Under the pieces are notes generated by a model that saw only the letters and a list, made by a program, of their open reading frames with translations, had not been told where the DNA came from and searched no databases. A stretch of 64,000 nt of DNA, taken from NCBI GenBank assembly GCA_903845215.1, contig CAIMWI010000012.1, positions 1 through 64,000 of the forward strand. Reading direction: 5' to 3'. How positions within the stretch are numbered: the first letter of the stretch is position 1; each line of letters starts with the position of its first letter. A program made the position numbers and the translations under genes. This DNA is from an uncultured Rhodobacterales bacterium. Lineage in GTDB: Bacteria; Pseudomonadota; Alphaproteobacteria; Rhodobacterales; Rhodobacteraceae. Of this stretch, positions 36,852 to 48,213 are shown in pieces.

Positions 36852-37252
36852 GCGTGATCGTCACCGATCAAGGCTTTCAGCCCGCCCCGACCCAAAGTGC
36901 CGTAACCTTGGATCAGATCGCAGCCCACCAAGGCACCCTTGATCTGGCACAAACCGACGATCCGGCTTTGGTACTGCCCTATCTGGCCCAACTGACCCTG
37001 ATCCGTGTGGCCTTCCCTGCCTTTAATGACGGACGCGCCTTTACCATCGCGCGGCGGTTGCGCATGGCGGGTTATCAGGGCCATCTGCGCGCGGTGGGGC
37101 CGGTGATTGCCGACCAATATGCCATGGCGCGGCGGGTCGGCTTTGATGATGTCGAAATTCCCGATGATCTGGCCAAGCGCCAGCCGCAGGCGCAGTGGTT
37201 GGCCCGTGCCGATTGGCGCGCGCATGATTATCTAGCACGGCTGAAGGCGTAA
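36848..37252 (+). CDS. DUF934 protein of the sulfur operon
   Basis: A 134-residue protein matching DUF934: it holds the conserved RVAFPAFNDGRAFTIARRLR (about residues 58-77) and GHLRAVGPVIADQYAMARRVGFDDVE. The family is regularly found beside sulfite reductase and cysH; its biochemical role is not known to me. It overlaps cysH by 4 bases and precedes fpr by 69 bases. Confidence 0.82.
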   Translation: MSVIVTDQGFQPAPTQSAVTLDQIAAHQGTLDLAQTDDPALVLPYLAQLTLIRVAFPAFNDGRAFTIARRLRMAGYQGHLRAVGPVIADQYAMARRVGFDDVEIPDDLAKRQPQAQWLARADWRAHDYLARLKA

Positions 37253-37321
37253 ATTGGGGGCTTTCCTAGCCCCCTGCCCTAACGTATGGCCCTGTCTATC
37301 CCCAAAGCGAAGCGACTTGTC

Positions 37322-38125
37322 ATGACCCAAACTGCCGCCAAACCCCACCTGCCCGATGCCCAGATCGTCACCGCCGTGCACCACTGGACAGATCGTCTGT
37401 TTTCCTTTCGTGTGACGCGGCCGCAGTCTTTGCGGTTCCGCTCGGGCGAATTCGTCATGATTGGCCTGATGGGTGACACAGGCAAGCCCTTGTTGCGCGC
37501 CTATTCCATCGCCTCGCCGGCATGGGATGAAGAGCTAGAGTTTTATTCGATCAAAGTGCCCGATGGCCCGCTGACCTCGCGGATGCAGCACATCAAGGTC
37601 GGGGACGAGATCATCTTGCGCCCCAAGCCCGTGGGCACCTTGGTGCATGACGCGCTGTTGCCGGGCAAGCGGATCTGGTTTTTGTCAACCGGCACAGGCT
37701 TTGCCCCCTTTGCCAGCCTGTTGCGCGAACCCGAAACTTACGAAAAATACGACCAGGTTATCATGATGCACACCTGCCGCGAAGTGGCAGAGCTAGACTA
37801 TGGCCGCACCTTGGTGGAAAGCCTCAAAGACGATCCGCTGATCGGCGAGATGGTGGGTGATAAGCTGAAATACTACCCGACCACCACGCGCGAACCCTTT
37901 GCCAACATGGGGCGCGTGACGGACAATCTGTCTTCGGGCAAAGTCTTTGCCGATCTGGGCCTGCCCCCGATGGACCCAGCCCACGACCGCGCCATGGTTT
38001 GTGGATCTTTGGCCTTTAACGTGGATGTCAAAGTCATTTTGGAAGGGTTCGGCCTGATCGAAGGTGCAAATTCTGATCCGCGCCAGTTTGTGATTGAAAA
38101 AGCCTTTGTGGGCGACGGCATTTAA
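37322..38125 (+). CDS. fpr: ferredoxin-NADP+ reductase
   Basis: FAD enzyme moving electrons between NADPH and ferredoxin. The 267-residue protein has the FAD-binding RAYSIAS motif and FRSGEFVMIGL, the NADP-binding STGTGFAPFASLLR, and a C-terminal VIEKAFVGDGI typical of the bacterial subclass I/Rhodobacter type. Closeness to the single-subunit sulfite reductase suggests it is the electron source there, though such enzymes also defend against oxidative stress. The ATG at 37322 fits the family length; an ATG at 37286 is in frame. Confidence 0.9.
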   Translation: MTQTAAKPHLPDAQIVTAVHHWTDRLFSFRVTRPQSLRFRSGEFVMIGLMGDTGKPLLRAYSIASPAWDEELEFYSIKVPDGPLTSRMQHIKVGDEIILRPKPVGTLVHDALLPGKRIWFLSTGTGFAPFASLLREPETYEKYDQVIMMHTCREVAELDYGRTLVESLKDDPLIGEMVGDKLKYYPTTTREPFANMGRVTDNLSSGKVFADLGLPPMDPAHDRAMVCGSLAFNVDVKVILEGFGLIEGANSDPRQFVIEKAFVGDGI

Positions 38126-38145
38126 ACACAAGGCGTATCGCAACA

Positions 38146-38180
38146 AAAAGCGCCGCAATCCGATGGACTGCGGCGCTTTT
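38146..38180. terminator. bidirectional terminator between fpr and the alanine-rich gene
   Basis: A perfect 12-base stem (AAAAGCGCCGCA with TGCGGCGCTTTT) around an 11-base loop. A-rich and T-rich flanks let it act for both converging genes. Confidence 0.88.
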
Positions 38181-38213
38181 CTATAGAACGGCCGCCAGAG
38201 GCGCCCGATAAAC

Positions 38214-38636
38214 TTACATCCCCAAGGCTTTCTTCACCTGAGCGATGACGTCCGCTTGCTTGATCGGATCGGTGCCAGCCATGGTCACAGCCGATTTCAA
38301 GCTGGCTTTGGTGGCATCGTCCAAGGTCGAGGTGTCGATCACGCCGGTCACTTTGGCTGCGTCGTAAGCAGCCGGGTCCAAAGCGGCCATGATGGCGTCC
38401 ATTGCAGCTTTTTCAGCGGCGGCAGCATCGGCAGCAGCCTTATCAGCAGCGGCTTTATCAGCGGCGGCTTTGTCAGCTGCGGCCTGATCGGCAGCTGCTT
38501 TTTCAGCAGCGGCCTCGTCATCAGCAGCTTCTTGGGCAGCAACGGCCTTGGCCTCTTGGGCGGGCATGTAGCTGAATTGGTAATAGCCGCCTGCGGCCAA
38601 AACCAATACGATCGCAAGGATCACGTTTCTGTTCAT
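38214..38636 (-). CDS. membrane-anchored alanine-rich AAAD-repeat protein
   Basis: A 140-residue protein with a single N-terminal hydrophobic helix (about residues 5-19), then an Ala/Asp/Lys-rich stretch (about 33-80) built on the five-residue pattern AAADK/AAADQ, then a soluble C-terminal segment (DPAAYDAAKVTGVIDTSTLDDATKASLKSAV) of unknown fold. The middle probably forms a long helix or coiled rod. No catalytic motif is seen. The same pentapeptide pattern occurs 26 times in the OmpA-like protein at 44038. It converges with fpr on a shared terminator. Function unknown. Confidence 0.75.
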   Translation of the reverse strand: MNRNVILAIVLVLAAGGYYQFSYMPAQEAKAVAAQEAADDEAAAEKAAADQAAADKAAADKAAADKAAADAAAAEKAAMDAIMAALDPAAYDAAKVTGVIDTSTLDDATKASLKSAVTMAGTDPIKQADVIAQVKKALGM

Positions 38637-38805
38637 GTCAGGTCTCCATCATGGGACGGTTAATCATGGGCGCCTATGACAGTTTTTCGTGCCATTGGAA
38701 AGGCCCGCGCTGCATTGCAGCGTTTTGTCTTGCGCTTAGCGGTTGAAGAGTGCGCGCCATAGGTTTATCTTGCGCGCCAAGACCCATGGTATAAGGACAA
38801 CAACC

Positions 38806-39345
38806 ATAGCACGCCGCCCTCACAACGCACCGCCACAACGCGAAACCGGCCCTCGGATCAACGATCGGATTCGCTCTCCAGAAATCCGCCTCATCGGGGC
38901 CGATGGGGAAAATGTGGGTGTCGTCACCCCCGCGCAAGCGATGGCTATGGCCGAAGAAGCGGGATTAGATCTGGTCGAGATTTCGCCCACTGCAGAACCG
39001 CCGGTTTGCAAGATCATGGATTTTGGCAAATACAAGTATGAGCAGCAAAAGCGTGAGGCCGAGGCCCGCAAAAAGCAGCACATCATCGAGATCAAAGAGA
39101 TCAAGTTCCGCCCGGGCACCGATACGCATGACTATGACGTCAAAATGCGCTCGGTTCTGAAGTTCTTGGAAGAAGGCGATAAGGTCAAAGTCACTTTGCG
39201 CTTTCGCGGCCGCGAAATGGCGCACCAAGAGTTGGGGCTGGAATTGTTACACCGCGTGGCCGCCGATGTGGGCGATGCGGGCAAGGTCGAATCGATGCCG
39301 CGCCTAGAAGGTCGCCAGATGGTGATGATGATCGGCGCAAAGTAA
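38806..39345 (+). CDS. infC: translation initiation factor IF-3, probable AUA start
   Basis: Binds the 30S subunit and checks start-codon pairing. The 179-residue product reads [20 protein letters not shown] after the start and ends [14 protein letters not shown], the normal IF-3 extent. No ATG, GTG or TTG is available near the conserved N-terminus. ATA at 38806 lies eight bases after AGGA, so a non-standard start is likely, as E. coli infC uses AUU to autoregulate. A TTG at 38743 would add 21 unconserved residues and lacks support. Confidence 0.9.
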   Translation: MARRPHNAPPQRETGPRINDRIRSPEIRLIGADGENVGVVTPAQAMAMAEEAGLDLVEISPTAEPPVCKIMDFGKYKYEQQKREAEARKKQHIIEIKEIKFRPGTDTHDYDVKMRSVLKFLEEGDKVKVTLRFRGREMAHQELGLELLHRVAADVGDAGKVESMPRLEGRQMVMMIGAK

Positions 39346-39362
39346 GGCTTGGCCTTTTGTGT

Positions 39363-39394
39363 AAAAAGGGCGCAGCCAGGGCTGCGCCCTTTTT
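39363..39394. terminator. terminator after infC
   Basis: AAAAAGGGCGCAGCC pairs with GGCTGCGCCCTTTTT around a two-base gap. The T-run ends the infC transcript, and the A-run gives the same signal for the converging SDR gene. Confidence 0.92.
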
Positions 39395-39405
39395 GTTTGG
39401 CCGTC

Positions 39406-41671
<2,266 letters not shown>

Positions 41672-41741
41672 AGACTTCCCCTATTTGCCCAATAGCGTCA
41701 TTAGACGCCGCCACAGCGCGCAGGCAAGCCACGGATATCTC

Positions 41742-41871
41742 TGTGGATAAGGCGCGCAAAGGCGCCACGCCTATGACTTGCGTGCCATACCCCTACCACA
41801 TCTGGCAGGTCTGCGCCAAAAAATCGCCATAAATGCGATTCGCACCCCAACTTATCCCCAACTTATCCCCA
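41742..41871. promoter_or_regulatory. DnaA-box-like cluster upstream of dnaB
   Basis: Within the 293-base gap between dnaB and pyrE: TGTGGATAA at 41742-41750, an exact reverse complement of the consensus box TTATCCACA, and two TTATCCCCA nonamers at 41852-41860 and 41863-41871 repeated as an 11-base direct repeat. They lie 70-200 bases upstream of the dnaB start. The rest of the gap shows no gene. Control of dnaB by DnaA is plausible but untested here. Confidence 0.5.
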
Positions 41872-41920
41872 AACCCTTCCCCCGTTTTCCTTGCCCTTTG
41901 TCGCAATACTCTCGGGGGGT

Positions 41921-41945
41921 GCAGGGGGGCAGACGGCCCCCCTGC
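41921..41945. terminator. hairpin downstream of pyrE
   Basis: A perfect ten-base stem (GCAGGGGGGC with GCCCCCCTGC) around a five-base loop, 20 bases past the pyrE stop. No T-run follows on the minus strand, so it may slow or stabilise rather than terminate. Confidence 0.45.
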
Positions 41946-41964
41946 TGGGCAAAGACCGCAACGT

Positions 41965-42642
41965 TTACTTGGCGCGTGCAGCTTGCCATGCGCGGGGATC
42001 TTTCAGGAAGCTTTCCACTTCGCCCAAGGTTGCCGCATCAAACGATCCTTGCGCGCGCGCCTCGGTTAAAACGTCCCACCATGTGCAAAGGTGATGCAGC
42101 TGGATGCCGTGGTCTGCCAAGCGCCCGACCGTTTCGGGGAATATGCCGTAGTAGAAAATCACCGCCGTATGGGCACAGGTCGCCCCCGTCTCGCGAATGG
42201 CGTCGACAAAAGACAGCTTTGATCCGCCATCAGTGGTCAGATCCTCTACCAGCAAAACGCGTTGGCCTTCGCTCATCATCCCTTCGATACGGGCATTGCG
42301 TCCATAGCCTTTGGGCTTTTTGCGCACATAGGTCATGGGCAAAGCCAGGCGTTCGGCGACAAGGGCCGCAAAGGGAATGCCCGCCGTCTCGCCGCCTGCT
42401 ATGTTATCAAAGGCCTCGAACCCTGCATTGCGCATCACGGTGACGCATAGAAAATCCATCAAAACCGAACGGATGCGCGGATAAGAGATCAGCTTGCGGC
42501 AGTCGATATAGGTCGGCGATGGCAAACCGCTTGCCAAAGTAAAAGGGGTGGCCGCGTTGAAATGCACAGCGCCAATTTCCAACAATGCGCGCGCCGTCAG
42601 ACGGGCGATTTCTGTCTGTGATGGAAAATTGGCGGGGATCAT
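41965..42642 (-). CDS. pyrE: orotate phosphoribosyltransferase
   Basis: Joins orotate to PRPP to form OMP in pyrimidine synthesis. The 225-residue protein has the PRPP-binding loop [17 protein letters not shown] (about residues 130-146) and the flexible-loop [15 protein letters not shown]. It belongs to the longer OPRT form common in alphaproteobacteria. It lies 26 bases after pyrC on the same strand, so the two form an operon. Confidence 0.94.
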   Translation of the reverse strand: MIPANFPSQTEIARLTARALLEIGAVHFNAATPFTLASGLPSPTYIDCRKLISYPRIRSVLMDFLCVTVMRNAGFEAFDNIAGGETAGIPFAALVAERLALPMTYVRKKPKGYGRNARIEGMMSEGQRVLLVEDLTTDGGSKLSFVDAIRETGATCAHTAVIFYYGIFPETVGRLADHGIQLHHLCTWWDVLTEARAQGSFDAATLGEVESFLKDPRAWQAARAK

Positions 42643-42668
42643 GGGCTGCTCCGAAGGTTGTGGAAAGG

Positions 42669-43709
42669 TTACGCCTGCACTTGCCAGTGCACAGCAAAGC
42701 CGGGGTCAAAGACGGTGACAGGCCCGGCTTGTGACAGAATTTTAGTTGGAAAGACGGTCGGTTGGGCTGATTTGATCAAAGTGATCTGCGCTTCATTCTG
42801 CGGCAGGCCATAAAATGCGGCACCATTTTGGCTGGTGAACGCCTCTAGCTGGTTCAGAGCGCCCTCTTGTTCAAAGATATGCGCCAAAAGCGGCATGGTA
42901 TTGGTGGCCGTAAAGCACCCTGCACAGCCACAGGCATGTTCTTTCAAGGCGTCCACATGCGGTGCGCTGTCGGTTCCCAAAAAGTAGCTGGCATGACCCG
43001 ATGTTGCCGCGCGCAGCAGGGCCTGTCGATGCTTTTCGCGCTTGGCGACGGGCAGGCAGTAGTAATGGGGTTTGATGCCGCCCACCAAAAGGTGGTTACG
43101 GTTCAAGATCAAGTGGTGGGTTGTGATGGTCGCCGCAAGGTTTGGGCCTTCTGCCGCATAGCTCACGCCCTCTTGGGTCGTAATATGCTCCATCACCACC
43201 CGCAACTGTGGCAAACGGCGACGCAAAGGGTCTAACACGGTGTCGATAAACACGGCTTCGCGGTCAAAGATATCGACCTGCGGTGTTGTCACCTCGCCAT
43301 GGGTGCACAGGGGCAGGCCTATGTCGGCCATCTTTTCTAACACGGGCATAACTTGGCCCAAGTCGCGCACCCCGCCGTGCGAATTCGTCGTCGCGCCTGC
43401 GGGGTAAAGTTTGACCGCCTTGATCAGCCCAGACGAATGAGCCCTTGCCACATCGGCCGGATCGGTCGTTTCGGTCAGATACAAAGTCATCAAGGGTTCA
43501 AACTGCGCACCCTTGGGCAAAGCAGCCATAATGCGGGCGCGGTACGCTTCGGCCTGCGCCATCGTGGCGATGGGGGGGGCCAAATTCGGCATAATGATCG
43601 CCCGCGCAAAATCGCGGGCCGATTCTGGTGCCACGGCGGCCAGCATAGCCCCGTCGCGCAGGTGCAGGTGCATGTCGTCTGGGCGGCGTAGGGTCAGGCT
43701 TTTGATCAT
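42669..43709 (-). CDS. pyrC: dihydroorotase PyrC
   Basis: Zinc amidohydrolase that cyclises carbamoyl-aspartate to dihydroorotate. The 346-residue class II enzyme shows the first metal His pair in [12 protein letters not shown], the carbamylated-Lys region [17 protein letters not shown], later ligands in LCTHGEV and VVMEHITT, and LGTDSAPH with the catalytic Asp. The gene leads pyrC-pyrE. Confidence 0.95.
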   Translation of the reverse strand: MIKSLTLRRPDDMHLHLRDGAMLAAVAPESARDFARAIIMPNLAPPIATMAQAEAYRARIMAALPKGAQFEPLMTLYLTETTDPADVARAHSSGLIKAVKLYPAGATTNSHGGVRDLGQVMPVLEKMADIGLPLCTHGEVTTPQVDIFDREAVFIDTVLDPLRRRLPQLRVVMEHITTQEGVSYAAEGPNLAATITTHHLILNRNHLLVGGIKPHYYCLPVAKREKHRQALLRAATSGHASYFLGTDSAPHVDALKEHACGCAGCFTATNTMPLLAHIFEQEGALNQLEAFTSQNGAAFYGLPQNEAQITLIKSAQPTVFPTKILSQAGPVTVFDPGFAVHWQVQA

Positions 43710-44037
43710 CCCCCTGCCCTAGCCCAAAGCCGGCTTGATTTCCAGTGGGATTGCACCGCCGAACCGGGTGGATGGCCCCAAGATTGACCGATGCCATAGC
43801 CAGCAATGCGCGATGTGGCCGTGGCTAACGATAGACGGCCCTATGCCAAACGGCTTGCGCAATCGGTGTTACACAAGCACGGCGCTTTCACGCAGTAGGG
43901 CCGGAAATCTGGTCTTTTATGCCTCGGACGGCGCCATGCTATCGCATATCAGCCTGCCTTTGTGGCAAATCTGCGAAGTGGATCGAGACTGCGTTGGCAG
44001 GTTTGCCGATTCGCGTGCAAACTTAAGGGATAAGTAC
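43710..44037. other. 328-base gap between divergent pyrC and the OmpA-like gene
   Basis: No convincing gene: reading frames that cross it lack a ribosome site and family features. It must hold promoters for both divergent genes. AAGGGATAAG lies just before the OmpA-like ATG and provides its ribosome site. I see no clear operator or RNA element. Confidence 0.6.
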
Positions 44038-46116
44038 ATGAAGCGACTGATCAATCTTATGACGGCCCTGTCCTTGGCGCTTTATGTCGTGCCACCCTTT
44101 GCGGCCCAAGCACAAGATTATCCCGTGGCTTTGGTGGGTGACATCCAAGTTATCTGCCTGCCCGACGCGCAGGCCCTGTGCCCAGAGGGGGCGTTTTGCA
44201 CGATCCTAACCGGCCCTGACACCTGTCAAATGGATGCCGAGCAAGCCTTTGGGAATAAGGCCGCAGCAGATCAAGCAGCAGCGGATCAAGCGGCCGCAGA
44301 TCAGGCAGCGGCAGACCAAGCGGCAGCAGACCAAGCGGCAGCAGACCAAGCAGCGGCAGACCAAGCGGCAGATCAAGCAGCGGCAGACCAAGCCGCCGCA
44401 GATCAAGCGGCAGCAGATCAAGCAGCGGCAGACCAAGCGGCAGCAGATCAAGCAGCGGCAGACCAAGCAGCGGCAGACCAAGCAGCGGCAGATCAAGCAG
44501 CAGCAGATCAAGCAGCGGCAGACCAAGCAGCGGCAGACCAAGCAGCGGCAGACCAAGCAGCGGCAGACCAAGCAGCCGCAGACCAAGCAGCGGCAGACCA
44601 AGCAGCGGCAGATCAAGCAACAGCAGACCAAGCGGCCGCAGACCAAGCAGCGGCTGACGCGCAAAGTTTGCAAACCGTGTTGGTGGGCGAGCAGCCAGTC
44701 GTTTGCTTGATCACTGCCGACAGCCTTTGCCCCGAGGGCGCGTTTTGTATCACTCCTTCCACCCCAGACTCCTGTCAGGCCGATGCGGAACAGGCCATTC
44801 TTCTTCAAAACCAAGCTGATCAGGCTGCCCTTCCTGAAACGCAGGTTGCAGAACAGGCTGCTGCGCAGGATGCTGAAGTTATCGCCGCCGCCGAAGCCGC
44901 CCAGCAGCAGGCCGAAGCCGAAGCAGCAGCCGATCCAACCCTCGTGCCCGTGGAAGCTTTGGTCGTAGAACCGCAAGCCGTAAGTGCCTTGGCCGAGGTT
45001 TTGGCAGAACCCCAATCGCCCACGCAAGATGCGGTGGAACCCACGGTGGCGGTTGCCGCCGCCACCGAGCCTGTTGATATCATGACGCCACCGCAAGCGG
45101 ATGCCCCGCCACCCGTGGGCGTTACGGTCACGACAGAAACCGTGACAAAGACCGTGACGCGAACGTCCTCACAAGAGTTTCAATCCGCACCGGTGAAGAT
45201 CGGGACTGATAAGAAATCGCATCTTTCGGATCTGGAAAAGGTCGGCTTGGTGGCTTTGGGCGCCTTGGTGATCGGGGCTATGATCAATGACAACCGCCAG
45301 CAAGTTGTCTCCAACAGTGGCGACCGTGTGGTGGTGCGCCAATATGATGGCAGCTATATGGTCTATAAAGACGACGACGTCTTGCTGCGCCAACCGGGTT
45401 CAACCGTGACCACGCAAACTTTCCGCGATGGCTCCACACGCGTGATCGTTGTGCGGCCCGATGGCAGCCAGATTGTCACTATACGCGACGCTTCAGGCCG
45501 GGCTTTGCAACGTGTGGCCTATGACCGCCTTGGCCATGCGACTGTGTTGATTGACGATGTGCAACCCGAAGTCTGGGTGGATGTGCGCGATCTGCCACGC
45601 CCGCGCCCGATACGCGCCACAATCGAGCTAGAGGACCAAGACGCCGCCCTGCGTGCAGCCTTGGCGGCTGCGGATGCCCAAGAGTTGGGGCGCAAATTCT
45701 CGCTTCGGCAAATTCGCACCATTCCCCAAGTGCGCAATCTGGCCCCCACGTTCAACCTAAGTGGCATCACTTTCGCCTCAAACTCAGCGGCAATTGATCC
45801 AAGCGAGGCTGCAAAGTTGAACAAATTGGGCACCTTCATCACAGACCGCATTGCTGAAAACCCCGGCGAGGTGTTCTTGATAGAAGGCCACACCGATGCC
45901 GTGGGCGCAGCGGCGTCCAACCTTGCCTTGTCAGACAGGCGGGCGGAATCGGTGGCCAAGGCCTTGACCGAATACTTTGCGGTGCCGCCAGAGAATTTGG
46001 TCGTCCAAGGCTATGGGGAGGCCGAACTTTTGGTGCAATCGCAAGGGGATGAACGCGCCAACCGCCGTGTCGCGGTGCGCATGATCACAGCGCTATTGCA
46101 ACAGGCCGCACGCTGA
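44038..46116 (+). CDS. OmpA-family protein with AAADQ repeats and a duplicated four-Cys module
   Basis: A 692-residue secreted or envelope protein. Order: signal peptide (about 1-25, ending AAQAQ); Cys module 1 (C40, C48, C54, C63; core LCPEGAFC); 26 pentapeptide units AAADQ (residues 75-207); Cys module 2 with identical C-x7-C-x5-C-x8-C spacing (about 210-245); an acidic Ala/Gln/Glu-rich linker; a hydrophobic stretch (about 401-416); a beta-rich region; and a C-terminal OmpA peptidoglycan-binding domain (about 571-692, with EGHTDAVG and NRRVAVRM). It probably ties the outer envelope to peptidoglycan through a long helical rod. Role unknown. The ATG at 44038 is chosen for its signal peptide. 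Confidence 0.88.
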   Translation: MKRLINLMTALSLALYVVPPFAAQAQDYPVALVGDIQVICLPDAQALCPEGAFCTILTGPDTCQMDAEQAFGNKAAADQAAADQAAADQAAADQAAADQAAADQAAADQAADQAAADQAAADQAAADQAAADQAAADQAAADQAAADQAAADQAAADQAAADQAAADQAAADQAAADQAAADQAAADQAAADQATADQAAADQAAADAQSLQTVLVGEQPVVCLITADSLCPEGAFCITPSTPDSCQADAEQAILLQNQADQAALPETQVAEQAAAQDAEVIAAAEAAQQQAEAEAAADPTLVPVEALVVEPQAVSALAEVLAEPQSPTQDAVEPTVAVAAATEPVDIMTPPQADAPPPVGVTVTTETVTKTVTRTSSQEFQSAPVKIGTDKKSHLSDLEKVGLVALGALVIGAMINDNRQQVVSNSGDRVVVRQYDGSYMVYKDDDVLLRQPGSTVTTQTFRDGSTRVIVVRPDGSQIVTIRDASGRALQRVAYDRLGHATVLIDDVQPEVWVDVRDLPRPRPIRATIELEDQDAALRAALAAADAQELGRKFSLRQIRTIPQVRNLAPTFNLSGITFASNSAAIDPSEAAKLNKLGTFITDRIAENPGEVFLIEGHTDAVGAAASNLALSDRRAESVAKALTEYFAVPPENLVVQGYGEAELLVQSQGDERANRRVAVRMITALLQQAAR
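44260..44658 (+). repeat. 15-base tandem repeat coding for AAADQ
   Basis: Twenty-six complete units plus a partial 27th. Twenty-five are 15 bases (three GCN codons, GAY, CAA or CAG) and the eighth is 12 bases, missing one Ala codon. One unit reads ATADQ. Third-position changes show the units have drifted while the amino acids were kept. The array stays in frame throughout and is a likely site of copy-number change. Confidence 0.97.
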
Positions 46117-46162
46117 CCCAATCGGGGCTTTTGGTCGGTGCTCGGGTTATCAAAACGCAAGG

Positions 46163-46183
46163 GGGCCGCTGGTGCGGCCCTTT
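46163..46183 (+). terminator. terminator after the OmpA-like gene
   Basis: GGGCCGC at 46163-46169 pairs with GCGGCCC at 46174-46180 around TGGT, followed by TTT. The remaining 200 bases up to alr show no gene. Confidence 0.75.
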
Positions 46184-46387
46184 CTTTGGTAGGCACAATC
46201 GTCAGTGCCAAAAGCAACTGTCGCTTGGCCAGGCCAGCGCCACCCAAGAATGCAACCCGATACACATTGCCAGACCAAAGGCTGACCCTGCGCATCTTGA
46301 CACTCTGTCCGTGCAAAAGAGCAGCCCTCGCCAGAGATGTTTTTCTTTTTCTCTTGACCCTACGCCCCTGCCTGTCAAAAGCCCGCC

Positions 46388-47434
46388 ATGGCTGTAGCAA
46401 CCTTGACCCTTGATCTTGCCGCTTTGGCTGCCAATTGGCGGGCATTGGACCGTATGTCTGCCTCTGGGGTTCAGACGGCAGCGGTTGTGAAGGCAGACGG
46501 CTATGGTCTTGGCATAGAGGTTGTGGCGCGCTGTTTGGCGAAGGCCGGCGCGCGGCGGTTTTTTGTCGCCGCCGCCGAGGAAGGCCAACGCGCCCGCGAG
46601 GCTTTGGGGGCGGGGCCGCAGATTTGCGTGCTGTCGGGGCATATGGCGGGTGATGCGGGCTTGATCCGCGACTGTGACCTTACGTCCATGTTGAATTCGC
46701 TTGATCAAGTCACGCGCCATTTGGAATCGCTGCCTGGCCATGGGTTTGGCATACAGCTTGACACCGGCATGAACCGGCTAGGGATGGAACTGGCCGAGTG
46801 GGAAGCCGTGGCGCCTTTTGTGCTGGAAGCGGGGCCTGATCTGCTTATGTCGCATCTGGCCTGTGCGGATGAACCGCATCACCCGATGAACGCGCATCAA
46901 CTGGCCAATTTCCACGCCATGACAGACGGCACCGGTGTGGCACGCAGCCTGTCTGCCACGGGCGGCATTTTGTTGGGGCCGGCCTTTCACTTTGATCTAA
47001 CCCGTCCAGGCATTGGCCTTTACGGCGGAAACCCCTTTAAGGCGGCACACCCTGTCGTGGCACTGTCTTTGCCCGTGATCCAAACTCGGCGCGTTTCTAT
47101 AGGGCAAACAGTGGGCTATTCAGCCACATGGACAGCCACGCGTCCCAGTCTGATTGCCACAGTTCAAGGTGGCTATGCCGATGGAATTTTAAGATCTTTG
47201 TCTGGCCGTGCCACGCTTTGGGCGGGGGATGTGCCCTGCCCTGTTGTCGGGCGTGTGTCGATGGATATGATCACCGTTGATGTCACCGACCTGCCCCATA
47301 TGCCCCAAACCCTTGACCTGATCGGCCCGCACCAAAGCCTGGACCATTTGGCCGAAGTGGCTGGCACGATTGGTTACGAGATTTTAACCCGTCTGGCCGC
47401 AAGGCTAGACCGCCACCTGATCGGAACCGCGTGA
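46388..47434 (+). CDS. alr: alanine racemase
   Basis: Makes D-alanine for peptidoglycan with PLP. The 348-residue protein has the Schiff-base Lys K35 in [12 protein letters not shown], the second catalytic Tyr Y244 in TVGYSATW, and [12 protein letters not shown] near residue 285. It lacks nothing obvious and is close to the usual 350-370 residues. The stop overlaps the start of the MlaE-like permease gene, so alr leads a three-gene unit. Confidence 0.94.
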   Translation: MAVATLTLDLAALAANWRALDRMSASGVQTAAVVKADGYGLGIEVVARCLAKAGARRFFVAAAEEGQRAREALGAGPQICVLSGHMAGDAGLIRDCDLTSMLNSLDQVTRHLESLPGHGFGIQLDTGMNRLGMELAEWEAVAPFVLEAGPDLLMSHLACADEPHHPMNAHQLANFHAMTDGTGVARSLSATGGILLGPAFHFDLTRPGIGLYGGNPFKAAHPVVALSLPVIQTRRVSIGQTVGYSATWTATRPSLIATVQGGYADGILRSLSGRATLWAGDVPCPVVGRVSMDMITVDVTDLPHMPQTLDLIGPHQSLDHLAEVAGTIGYEILTRLAARLDRHLIGTA

Positions 47435-48213
47435 TGATCGCCCTGCGTCTTGCCCAGATAGGCCGCCCCGTTCTGGCCGTTCTGGCGGCTTTTGGCCGCG
47501 TGACGCTGTTTGGCTTTGACACAATCCGCCACCTGCTAAGTCTGCCGTTTTACGGGCGCGAATTTGGCCTTGCTTTGGTGCAAATCGGATGGTTCTCCTT
47601 GCCGGTCGTCGGCCTGACAGCCTTTTTCACAGGCGGCGCATTGGCCTTGCAAATCTACTCTGGTGGCGCGCGGTTTAGCGCCGAGGCGGTGGTTCCCCAG
47701 ATCGTCGCCATTGGTATGGCACGGGAATTGGGGCCGGTTTTGGGCGGTTTGATGGTGGCCGCGCGGGTTGCCTCTTCGATCGCGGCTGAAATTGGCACGA
47801 TGAAAGTGACCGAACAAATTGACGCCTTGGTCACGCTGTCCACCCATCCCATGAAATACCTCACCGTGCCGCGTGTGCTGGCCGCGACGCTGGCTGTGCC
47901 GTTGCTGGTGGCCGTGGGCGACAGCATTGGTATTTTTGGCGGCTGGTTGGTGGGGGTGGGTACGCTGGGCTTTAACCCATCCACCTACCTGAAAAACACC
48001 ACCGACTTTCTGGAATTTTGGGATGTGGCCTCGGGCCTGATCAAGGGGGCTGTTTTCGGCTTTATCGTGGCACTGATGGGGTGCTATTTCGGCATGAATT
48101 CTGGGCGTGGCGCGCAGGGGGTGGGGGCGGCCACCAAGGCGGCTGTGGTGGCGGCTTCTGTGATGATTTTGGCTGCCAATTATGTGCTGACGCGGATGTT
48201 TTTCACATCATGA
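47434..48213 (+). CDS. mlaE: MlaE-family ABC permease
   Basis: Permease of the Mla-type lipid transport ABC system in the inner membrane. The 259-residue protein has a first amphipathic/hydrophobic part, then the MlaE core LQIYSGGARFSAEAVVPQIVAIGMARELGPVLGGLMVAARVASSIAAEIGTMKVTEQIDAL, unique to the family, and further helices to the end (described in parts: GARFSAE, RELGPVL, AEIGTMKV). The start ATG at 47434 overlaps the alr stop; a GTG one codon before is also in frame. It overlaps the ATPase gene by 4 bases. The MCE-domain MlaD partner does not follow. Confidence 0.9.
   Translation: MIALRLAQIGRPVLAVLAAFGRVTLFGFDTIRHLLSLPFYGREFGLALVQIGWFSLPVVGLTAFFTGGALALQIYSGGARFSAEAVVPQIVAIGMARELGPVLGGLMVAARVASSIAAEIGTMKVTEQIDALVTLSTHPMKYLTVPRVLAATLAVPLLVAVGDSIGIFGGWLVGVGTLGFNPSTYLKNTTDFLEFWDVASGLIKGAVFGFIVALMGCYFGMNSGRGAQGVGAATKAAVVAASVMILAANYVLTRMFFTS

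Noticed and set aside
44260-44658. Repeat array resembling a CRISPR
   Set aside because: Units are 15 bases with no spacers and encode AAADQ in frame within a larger protein.
44206-45096. Long minus-strand reading frame rich in Cys, Leu and Arg opposite the OmpA-like gene
   Set aside because: It is the mirror of the 15-base repeat. No ribosome site or family feature, and the plus strand has a signal peptide and OmpA domain.
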